8,088 bases of DNA from JARYMI01 sp037444845 (GTDB lineage: Bacteria; Acidobacteriota; Aminicenantia; Aminicenantales; UBA8522), in contig JBBILQ010000084.1 of assembly GCA_037444845.1 (NCBI GenBank), positions 1-8,088 on the forward strand, written 5' to 3'. The notes beneath the pieces were generated by a model that saw only the letters and a list, made by a program, of their open reading frames with translations, had not been told where the DNA came from and did no database searches. The position numbers were made by a program, and so were the translations under genes. Below are positions 1-5,637 of the stretch, piece after piece (the first letter of the stretch is position 1; each line of letters opens with the position of its first letter).

Positions 1-51
1 TTTTCGAGATAAAATGGTAAGCATGGAGTTTGGATTCCTCTCGCTGTTTTC

Positions 52-213
52 TTAACCTGGACTATTCACGAAATGAAAGGAAAAAATCTCCTCTCCCCAT
101 GTGGGAGAGGGTCGGGGTGAGGGGGATCATTCAAAGATTCCCCCTCCCCTCTATCCCCTCCCGCCAGGGGAGGGGGCGTTTTATCGTATCATTTTGTGAA
201 TAGATCAGGCTAA
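52..213. repeat. Palindromic MITE/REP-like element with terminal inverted repeats
   Basis: The ends form an imperfect inverted repeat. Bases 52-76 pair with 189-213 at 21 of 25 positions; the best core is ctattcacgaaatga (62-76) against tcattttgtgaatag (189-203), with one mismatch in 15. Inside are three smaller perfect stems: ctctccc/gggagag (91-97 with 103-109), gaggggg/ccccctc (119-125 with 140-146) and cctccc/gggagg (157-162 with 168-173). The whole unit can fold as one long hairpin or as a string of small ones. It has no coding capacity. C/G-rich hairpin repeats of the ctctccc...gggagaggg type are common intergenic elements in many bacteria. Assignment as a non-autonomous mobile element is an inference, because no target-site duplication or related transposase is visible. 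A transcribed structured RNA or a bidirectional terminator remains possible. Confidence 0.6.
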
Positions 214-344
214 ATCATTAAATTTTTTCTTATAGCTTTCGGAGGTAAACCAAATTGCTGTTTAAACCTCTCGCAAAACGAGAGAGGCTTATAGCCAAGG
301 TCCATGGCCATCGTCTTTATTAACTTATCAGAGCTGGGTCTTTC
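210..344 (-). pseudogene. AraC-family-like helix-turn-helix C-terminal remnant
   Basis: The reverse strand is open for 44 codons between the TAA at 345-347 and the TAG at 210-212. The translation contains LIKTMAMDLGYKPLSFCERF followed by KQQFGLPPKAIRKN. This matches the second helix-turn-helix of AraC/XylS regulators: I-x3-A-x2-LGY, then S-x-F-x3-FK-x2-FG-x2-P-x3-R, with about one residue missing in the turn. Only this last ~40-residue piece is present. There is no plausible start codon, no first helix-turn-helix and no sensor domain, so it is read as a gene remnant. Its stop codon lies inside the terminal repeat of the adjacent palindromic element. The family call rests on pattern recognition of a short segment and could be wrong. 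Confidence 0.4.
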
Positions 345-539
345 TTATTTTACTCTGAAGGAGGTGTTTGCTTGGGATTTGGTGCCGGTTGTTAGCTCCT
401 CGGCGAAAAAATAAAGCAAGTAGTCTCCTGGCTGTAATCCTCCTGTCTTTCCATCTTGACGATATTGTCCCCGTCATCGAAGAGGATGGTTGAACTTCCC
501 CCCCATCCCTTCCTCATATAAAGTAAGAAGCAGCCTCCT
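345..539 (-). pseudogene. Remnant of a beta-rich protein C-terminus, broken by a stop codon
   Basis: On the reverse strand one frame reads from about 539 down to a TAA at 345-347, interrupted by a single TGA at 474-476. Before the TGA it contains LYEEGMGGKFNHPLR. After it comes GLQPGDYLLYFFAEELTTGT, then a short tail ending SFRVK. The LQPGDYLLYFF pattern followed by a short final strand and stop looks like the last beta-strands of an exported or envelope Ig-like domain. A neighbouring frame across the TGA reads FDDGDN, so a frameshift as well as a nonsense change is possible. No start codon or ribosome binding site was found. The family is not recognised. The same frame continues after the stop into the AraC-like remnant, but that may be coincidence. 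Confidence 0.35.
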
Positions 540-565
540 CTATATCAAGGCTTCACTCGGCAATA

Positions 566-594
566 TTCATCTGTGCTCACAAATCTGGTATAAT
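566..594 (+). promoter_or_regulatory. Extended -10 sigma70-type promoter for the 680-5028 operon
   Basis: TGGTATAAT at 586-594 is a perfect -10 hexamer (TATAAT, 589-594) with the extended TGn motif. The -35 position, 17 bases upstream (ttcatc, 566-571), matches TTGACA poorly, as is usual for extended -10 promoters. Transcription would start near 601 and give a leader of about 80 bases. The leader contains a short gatc-gtga-gatc palindrome but no recognisable riboswitch. The rest of 540-679 shows nothing else that can be supported. Confidence 0.6.
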
Positions 595-679
595 GCGGGC
601 CGCGATCGTGAGATCATCACTGTTTCCACTCGCCAATCCTGACTTCATGGCAGGAAAATGTCTCTCACGGAGGTGAATC

Positions 680-3600
680 ATGAGGCAGAAGTCTGCTTTT
701 TTAGTCCTGACTTTAGCCTTTATCCTTGGTCTTGGAGGCTGGCTGCACAGCCTGGCCCAGGAAATCACGCCCGATCTTTACCGGGTCCTTAAGTACCGCC
801 ACATCGGCCCGACCGGAAACCGGACTTCGGCGGTTGTCAGCGTGCCCGGCGACCCGCTCGTCTACTACATCGGCGCCGCTTCGGGCGGAATCTGGAAGTC
901 CACAGACGGCGGGGAACACTGGCTGCCCGTCTTCGACGACCAGCCCGCCCAGTCGATCGGAGCGCTGGCCGTGGCGGCCTCCGACCCCAACATTGTCTGG
1001 GCTGGCACCGGAGAAGCCTTCATCCGGAGCAATGTCTCCATCGGCAACGGCGTTTATAAGTCCACCGACGCCGGCAAGACCTGGAAGCACATGGGCCTCG
1101 ATAAGACGGGCCGCATCGGCCGGGTGGCCATCGACGCCCGAAACCCCGACATCGTTTTTGTCGCCGCCATGGGTCACTGCTACGGCCCGCAGAAAGAGCG
1201 AGGAGTTTTCCGGACGAAGGACGGCGGAAAAACATGGGAGCACGTCCTCTTTGCCGACGAAAACACGGGCTGCTTCGAAATCGCCATGGACCCGAACAAT
1301 TCCCGCATCCTTTTCGCCGGCATGTGGCCTCTCGTCATCCGGACCTGGGGCCGGGAAAGCGGCGGCCCCAACGGCGGAATCTGGAAATCCACAGACGGCG
1401 GAGACACCTGGAAGCGTCTCACAGGAAATGGATTGCCCAGTCCTCCGATCGGAAAAGTCGGGCTGGCCATCGCTCCGAGCAATTCGGCTGTCGTCTATGC
1501 CCTTATCGAGACCGGGACTCCCAACCGCGGCGTCCTCTGGCGGTCGAGCGACGGCGGCGAGACCTGGCGACTAATGAGTTACAACCGCCTGCTCAACGAG
1601 CGGCCTCACTACGCCTCTCGGATCATGGTCAACCCTGCCGATGAAAACGAAGTCTATTTTGCGGCCAACAGCATAAGCCGCACCTTGGACGGCGGCTACA
1701 CGACCGAAGTCGTCCCCTGGAGCGGCGACTGCCACGACATGTGGGCAGACCCCAAGATGCCCGACCGGATGATGATCAGCGACGACGGCGGGGTCATCAT
1801 CACCCTCAACCGAGGCCAGACCTGGAAGCGGGTGAACCTGCCCATCGCCCAGATGTACCATGTGGCCGTTGATAACCAGATTCCCTATTACGTTTACGGC
1901 GGCCGGCAAGACGGAGACGCCTACAAGGGCCCGAGCACGGGAGAGAGGGAACGCGGCTGGTCGCCGCCCCGCACGCTCTGGGAAGCCACAGCCGGCGGCG
2001 AGTGCGGTTTTATCATCCCGGACCCGGTCGACCCCAACATCGTCTGGGGCGGAAGCTACAACGCCCAGCTTCAACGAGCCGATTACAGGACCGGACATAT
2101 CAACACCGTTCATATCTGGCCGGAGTCCATCTACGGCTCCCACGCCGCGGCCGTCAGGTACAGGTTCAACTGGACGTTCCCCATCCACATCTCGCCGCAT
2201 GACCACAACAAGGTCTATGTCGGAAGCCAGTTCGTCCACGTGACGACCGACGGCGGCCGGAGCTGGAGCATCATCAGCCCCGATCTGACCACGAACGACC
2301 CGACCAAGATGGGGCCGTCGGGAGGGTTAACACTGGACAACCTGGCCGTCGAGTACGGCTGCTGCGTGTTCACCATCGCCGAATCACCGGTCGAGAAGGG
2401 CTGCATCTGGGCTGGTACGAATGACGGGCTGGTTCACGTAACCCGGGACGGAGGCAAAACCTGGACGAACGTCACCGCAAGCATCCCGAACCTTCCGTCC
2501 TGGGGCACGGTGAGCAACATCGAGCCGTCGCGCTATGCGGCCGGAAAGGCCTACCTCACCGTCGATTTCCACCAGATGAACAATCGAGACCCTTTTGTCT
2601 ACAAGACCGCCGACTACGGCAAAACCTGGACATTCATCGGCGCCGACATCCCGAAGTCCGTGTTCAGCTACTGTCACTGGGTCCACGAGGATCCGGTGAG
2701 GCAGGGAATGCTCTATCTTGGCACGGAGAATGCCCTCTACGTCTCCTTTAACGACGGCAAGAACTGGCTGCCTCTCCAGAACAACCTGCCCCATGCGCCT
2801 GTCCACCATATGGTAATCCAGGAGCATTTCAACGACCTGGTCGTCGGGACCTACGGCCGCGGCTTCTGGATCATGGACGACATCACGCCCCTCCAGCAAC
2901 TGACAGCAGATGTCATCAAGAAGGACGTTCATCTTTTCAGGCCCCGGCCGGCCTACAGGCTCCACGAAATTGCCGGAGGCCCGCACGTAAACCCCCAGGC
3001 TTACATCAACTATTACCTGAAAGTGATTCCAAAAGACCCAGTGACGATCACTATTCTCGATGAGGAAGGCCGGGAGGTTACCACGCTTCCCGGCGCCAAC
3101 GAGCACGGCATCAACCGCGTCACCTGGAACCTGCGCTATCCGGGCGCCCGGCAAGCAAAACTCCGGACAAAACCGCCCGGCAACCCTCATGTGGTCGAAG
3201 AAAAGAGGTTTCGCGAGGTATGGGAACGGGAAGGTTGGTACCCCATCCTTAGCTGGGGGACCTATGGCGGGTTCGTGGGATTCCTGGCCGCGCCGGGAAC
3301 CTACACGATTAAATTAAAAGTTGGCGACAAGGAACTCAGCCAGAACCTGGAGGTGCGGAAAGACCCGCGCTCGGCCGGAACCCTGGAGGATATCAAAGAG
3401 CAGGTGAAGACGCAGATGGCCATCCGCGAGGACTTGAACTGCGTCTCAGACATGATCAACCGGATCGAATGGATGCGCAACCAGCTTTATGACCTCGAGG
3501 CCGTGGTCAAAGCAGGGAAAGCTGACGGGGATATCCTTGCCGCCATCGCAGATTTTGATAAAAAGCTCCGCTCGGTCGAGGATGAGCTCTTTCAGCCGAT

Positions 3601-3859
3601 CCTGGCCGAGGGCGATTCCAAGTCATTCCGCAGCCCTCACAAGCTCTACTCAAAACTCTCTGTGCTCGCCGGTGACCTTGCCGACAGCGCCGATTTTGCG
3701 CCCAATAAGCAGCAGCGAGAGGTGCACGCTGTCCTGAAAGAGCGCCTGGCCGTAGAGAAAGCGCGTTTTGAGAGCCTGCTCCAGACAGACCTTCCGGCTT
3801 TTAACGAGTTCCTCAAACAAAAAAATATCGCCGGCCTCATTGACCCCAGGCTCAATTAG
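680..3859 (+). CDS. Exported Asp-box (BNR) repeat protein, VPS10/sortilin-like beta-propeller, 1059 aa
   Basis: The start is well fixed: GGAGGTGA (669-676) is a near-perfect Shine-Dalgarno, with GGAGG six bases before the ATG. Residues 1-26 form a signal peptide (RQK, a hydrophobic core, then a likely signal peptidase I site SLA|Q), so the protein acts outside the cytoplasm. Residues ~35-730 contain about ten Asp-boxes (S-x-D-x-G-x-x-W), for example at 74-81, 128-135, 179-186, 237-244, 289-296, 522-529, 588-595, 643-650 and 689-696, typical of beta-propellers in BNR/VPS10-like proteins. Residues ~770-895 look like an Ig/FlgD-type beta-sandwich (ITILDEEGREV, then APGTYTIKLKVGD). Residues ~900-1050 are mainly helical and charged. 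Asp-boxes are structural and do not prove sialidase activity; no Arg triad was identified. Substrate and partner are unknown. It leads an operon with alr. Confidence 0.88.
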   Translation: MRQKSAFLVLTLAFILGLGGWLHSLAQEITPDLYRVLKYRHIGPTGNRTSAVVSVPGDPLVYYIGAASGGIWKSTDGGEHWLPVFDDQPAQSIGALAVAASDPNIVWAGTGEAFIRSNVSIGNGVYKSTDAGKTWKHMGLDKTGRIGRVAIDARNPDIVFVAAMGHCYGPQKERGVFRTKDGGKTWEHVLFADENTGCFEIAMDPNNSRILFAGMWPLVIRTWGRESGGPNGGIWKSTDGGDTWKRLTGNGLPSPPIGKVGLAIAPSNSAVVYALIETGTPNRGVLWRSSDGGETWRLMSYNRLLNERPHYASRIMVNPADENEVYFAANSISRTLDGGYTTEVVPWSGDCHDMWADPKMPDRMMISDDGGVIITLNRGQTWKRVNLPIAQMYHVAVDNQIPYYVYGGRQDGDAYKGPSTGERERGWSPPRTLWEATAGGECGFIIPDPVDPNIVWGGSYNAQLQRADYRTGHINTVHIWPESIYGSHAAAVRYRFNWTFPIHISPHDHNKVYVGSQFVHVTTDGGRSWSIISPDLTTNDPTKMGPSGGLTLDNLAVEYGCCVFTIAESPVEKGCIWAGTNDGLVHVTRDGGKTWTNVTASIPNLPSWGTVSNIEPSRYAAGKAYLTVDFHQMNNRDPFVYKTADYGKTWTFIGADIPKSVFSYCHWVHEDPVRQGMLYLGTENALYVSFNDGKNWLPLQNNLPHAPVHHMVIQEHFNDLVVGTYGRGFWIMDDITPLQQLTADVIKKDVHLFRPRPAYRLHEIAGGPHVNPQAYINYYLKVIPKDPVTITILDEEGREVTTLPGANEHGINRVTWNLRYPGARQAKLRTKPPGNPHVVEEKRFREVWEREGWYPILSWGTYGGFVGFLAAPGTYTIKLKVGDKELSQNLEVRKDPRSAGTLEDIKEQVKTQMAIREDLNCVSDMINRIEWMRNQLYDLEAVVKAGKADGDILAAIADFDKKLRSVEDELFQPILAEGDSKSFRSPHKLYSKLSVLAGDLADSADFAPNKQQREVHAVLKERLAVEKARFESLLQTDLPAFNEFLKQKNIAGLIDPRLN

Positions 3860-5028
3860 TGAAAAAAAGGGCAAATTTGACCATCAGAGGAAGGAACGCC
3901 GACCGCGGGGCGCTCCGGACCTGGATCGAAGTCGATAAGAAAGCCCTGGAGCATAATCTCCATGTCTTCCGGCGCCGGATTCCTCGCTCCTGCCAGATCA
4001 TGGCGGTCGCCAAATCAAACGCCTACGGCCACGGGCTTTATGATTTTGTCCCGCTCATGGAGACCATGGCCGTAGATTGGTTTGGCGTGGATTCGATTGT
4101 CGAGGCGGTAACGCTAAGAAGAAACGGAATCACGAAGCCAATTCTCGTCCTCGGCTATACACTGCCCGTTCGATTCAAAGAGGCGATAAAATACCGGGTA
4201 AGCCTTACCATCTCCAGCATGGAAAGCCTGCGCGGCCTTGCGGCCCTTCCAGACTGCCGGAAGATAAAAATCCACTTGAAGCTCGACACAGGCATGCACC
4301 GTCAGGGATTCCTTCCGGGCAAGGTCAGTGACTTGATCCGGTATGTAAAGAAAAACACGCTTCGCCTCAACATCGAAGGGGTCTACACCCACTTCGCCAC
4401 CGCCAAAGACCCGGGCTCGAGAGATTACACCAGGAACCAGATCGAGCTGTTCGAGCGCTCGCTTTCAGGGCTTCATCAGGCAGGTTTTCGTCCTCTCCGC
4501 CACGCCTGCGCCACAGCCGGCACCCTCAATTACCCCGAAGCTCATTATGACATAGTCAGAATCGGCATCGGGCTCATGGGGCTCTGGCCGTCCGCAGAGA
4601 CCCGGCGGGCCTGGGAAAAAGACGTTGCCTTGAAGCCGGCCCTGACCTGGCGGACGATCCTCTCGGAGACCAAGCGGTTGAAAAAGGGCGCGGGGATCGG
4701 CTACGACCTCACCGAAACTCTGGCCAGGGACTCGACCGTCGGCGTCTGCCCGATCGGCTACTGGCACGGGTTTCCCCGGAGCCTTTCACGCGTGGGCGAA
4801 GTCCTGATTAGGGAGCGGAGGGCAAAGGTCCTGGGCAGCGTTTCGATGGACATGATCGTCGTTGATTTGACCGGCATCCGTGGCGCCCGGGTTGGAGATG
4901 TGGTGACAGTAATCGGAAAAGACGGAAAAGAGGAGATTACAGCCTACGAAACAGCGGCCAGAGCAAGGGTTTCCCCTTACGAATTCTTGACGCGCATCAA
5001 CCCGTTGATCCAGAAATTTTATACATAG
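3859..5028 (+). CDS. alr: Alanine racemase (PLP-dependent), 389 aa
   Basis: This enzyme interconverts L- and D-alanine in the cytoplasm, supplying D-Ala for peptidoglycan. The family pattern is complete: AVAKSNAYGHG (49-59) with PLP lysine K52; KLDTGMHRQG (141-150), the usual DTGMNR segment with His for Asn; THFA (177-180); DIVRIGIG (231-238) with the Arg that contacts the pyridine nitrogen; GIGYD (279-283) with catalytic Tyr282; IGYWHGFPR (299-307), where most members have GYADGxPR; GSVSMDM (326-332); and SPYEFL (372-377) near the C-terminus. The length is normal. About 20 extra residues precede the usual RTWIEVD beginning. The GTG start overlaps the upstream TAG by one base (TAGTG) and has only a weak Shine-Dalgarno, so translational coupling to the Asp-box gene is likely. 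The substitutions leave substrate range slightly open (another amino-acid racemase). Confidence 0.93.
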   Translation: MKKRANLTIRGRNADRGALRTWIEVDKKALEHNLHVFRRRIPRSCQIMAVAKSNAYGHGLYDFVPLMETMAVDWFGVDSIVEAVTLRRNGITKPILVLGYTLPVRFKEAIKYRVSLTISSMESLRGLAALPDCRKIKIHLKLDTGMHRQGFLPGKVSDLIRYVKKNTLRLNIEGVYTHFATAKDPGSRDYTRNQIELFERSLSGLHQAGFRPLRHACATAGTLNYPEAHYDIVRIGIGLMGLWPSAETRRAWEKDVALKPALTWRTILSETKRLKKGAGIGYDLTETLARDSTVGVCPIGYWHGFPRSLSRVGEVLIRERRAKVLGSVSMDMIVVDLTGIRGARVGDVVTVIGKDGKEEITAYETAARARVSPYEFLTRINPLIQKFYT

Positions 5029-5050
5029 CAGGCTTCGGCTGATTTTCGTG

Positions 5051-5094
5051 CGCGTGATCGAAGACCGCAATGTCGCAGGCGGCGGTTTCACGCG
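5051..5094 (+). terminator. Stem-loop after alr, possible terminator
   Basis: cgcgtga (5051-5057) pairs perfectly with tcacgcg (5088-5094), and an inner stem accgc/gcggt (5064-5068 with 5082-5086) extends it across a bulge. It lies 23 bases after the alr stop and before the next promoter, where a terminator would be expected. There is no T-tract after it, so it is not a canonical intrinsic terminator. Confidence 0.3.
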
Positions 5095-5118
5095 TGCCTG
5101 TAAATGGACCTGAATTCA

Positions 5119-5127
5119 TGCTAAAAT
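5119..5127 (+). promoter_or_regulatory. Extended -10 promoter ahead of the small-ORF/methyltransferase region
   Basis: TGCTAAAAT has the extended TGn motif followed by TAAAAT (5122-5127, five of six against TATAAT). The -35 region (tgtaaa, 5099-5104) is poor. Initiation would fall at about 5133-5135, on or next to an ATG at 5135, so a leaderless transcript is possible. It would drive the small ORFs at 5135-5323 and perhaps the genes beyond, as no clear promoter was seen between 5324 and 5638. Confidence 0.4.
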
Positions 5128-5134
5128 ACAAAAA

Positions 5135-5176
5135 ATGAACATAAAGGAAAGGGCGGCTCGGCTGGAGCAACATTAA
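5135..5176 (+). other. 13-codon ORF in frame with the following small gene (leader peptide or broken 5' end)
   Basis: ATG at 5135 encodes MNIKERAARLEQH and ends at TAA 5174-5176. It has no Shine-Dalgarno but sits where the 5119-5127 promoter would start transcription. It is in the same frame as the ORF at 5201-5323, and the 24 bases between are open in that frame. If the TAA arose from CAA (Gln), the two would form one 62-residue protein. A leader peptide is the alternative. Confidence 0.35.
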
Positions 5177-5200
5177 AGATTTTTTCGTAAGGTTCTGTCA

Positions 5201-5323
5201 GTGAGGAGAGAGCTGTTCTGGGACAGAGATCTCGACTGGGTTGACCCGGAGACAGAGATCGAGCGGGCCATCAATTTCGGAGGATTTGATTACATTGCGG
5301 AAGTTCAGAGAAAATTAGGATAG
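5201..5323 (+). CDS. 40-aa DUF6922-like protein, possible orphan antitoxin
   Basis: GTG at 5201 is preceded by aagg (5189-5192) at a usable distance. The product includes ELFWDRDLDWVDP, then IERAINFGGFDYIAEVQRKLG. LFWD-x-D-x3-(L/V)D near the N-terminus, an I-E-R-x-(I/L) helix with a Gly turn, and a final (L/Y)G are the pattern I associate with DUF6922. Small DUF6922 proteins are often found beside AbiEii-type nucleotidyltransferase toxins. Here the segment between LDWVDP and IER is shorter than usual and no nucleotidyltransferase gene follows: the next ORF is a Schlafen-type fragment. It is therefore either an orphan or the 3' part of a gene interrupted by the in-frame TAA at 5174. The family call is by eye; function is unproven. 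Confidence 0.42.
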   Translation: MRRELFWDRDLDWVDPETEIERAINFGGFDYIAEVQRKLG

Positions 5324-5361
5324 TGCCATTCGAAGAATAAGCCTAACACAATAGGGGTGAA

Positions 5362-5574
5362 GTGGATATGCGTGACCTTCTGGAAATTCATTCCCTTCTC
5401 GATGAACTCGAACGGCAGCCAGCTGATATGCTGGAAGGCAAGGATTTAGACTTCAAGCAGTGGGATACTCGAAGCATGAACAGAGCTGTGAAGGTGGTAA
5501 TCGACATGGCCGTTTGCATGGCCAATGGCGGAGGAGGCACCGCCCGCGTAGGAGAATGGAAGACTACGTCATAA
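5362..5574 (+). pseudogene. Truncated Schlafen/AlbA_2-domain regulator, N-terminal fragment
   Basis: The reading frame opens with a GTG at 5362. ATG at 5368 is the better start, as aggggtga (5353-5360) lies seven bases before it and almost touches the GTG. Residues 4-57 contain RDLLEIHSLLDELERQPAD, then LEGKDLDFKQWD and VIDMAVCMANGGGGT. This is the start of an AlbA_2 (Schlafen-type) domain: E-x-x-x-(L/D)-(E/D)-FK, then a helix ending in A-N-x-x-GGT. Full-length members continue with a strand such as VVFGV and several hundred residues. Here homology stops exactly after GGGGT; a ten-residue unrelated tail (ARVGEWKTTS) leads to a stop. Most of the gene has been lost, probably by deletion. Such regulators often sit beside large DNA methyltransferases and helicases, which fits the next gene. 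Confidence 0.6.
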
Positions 5575-5627
5575 TGACTTTCAACGCGATCGGAGTGCCA
5601 TATGTTCCCCTTTTAGGGCCGGAATAG
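5541..5627 (+). pseudogene. C-terminal tail of a deleted gene upstream of the methyltransferase
   Basis: In a frame different from the Schlafen fragment, the sequence reads RMEDYVIMTFNAIGVPYVPL then LGPE and stops at TAG 5625-5627. That stop overlaps the methyltransferase Shine-Dalgarno, a tight spacing typical of neighbouring genes in one operon. It can be read as the surviving 3' end of the gene that once preceded the methyltransferase, joined to the Schlafen 5' end by deletion. The 24 codons from ATG 5556 could instead be a tiny ORF. No family is recognised. Confidence 0.3.
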
Positions 5628-5631
5628 GAGG
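5626..5631 (+). promoter_or_regulatory. Strong Shine-Dalgarno fixing the methyltransferase start
   Basis: AGGAGG lies six bases before ATG 5638, a perfect consensus at ideal spacing. It overlaps the TAG stop of the preceding short frame (5625-5627), so it also suggests former translational coupling. Confidence 0.7.
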
Positions 5632-5637
5632 CGGATT

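Noticed and set aside
91..173. CRISPR array suggested by repeated C/G-rich blocks
   Set aside because: The blocks are inverted rather than direct repeats, with no regular spacers and no cas genes.
713..1243. Long antisense ORF (176 codons) inside the Asp-box gene, and similar antisense or shifted ORFs at 1571-2239, 2384-3190 and 726-1574
   Set aside because: They lie wholly within a strongly supported gene in GC-rich DNA, have low-complexity composition, lack ribosome binding sites and match no family I recognise; they are codon-bias shadows.
680..3859. Annotation as a sialidase or glycosyl hydrolase
   Set aside because: Asp-box repeats are structural and occur in many propellers; the catalytic Arg triad, Tyr and Asp of sialidases could not be identified.
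5051..5094. Canonical Rho-independent terminator after alr
   Set aside because: The stem is bulged and no T-rich tract follows, so it is kept only as a possible terminator at low confidence.
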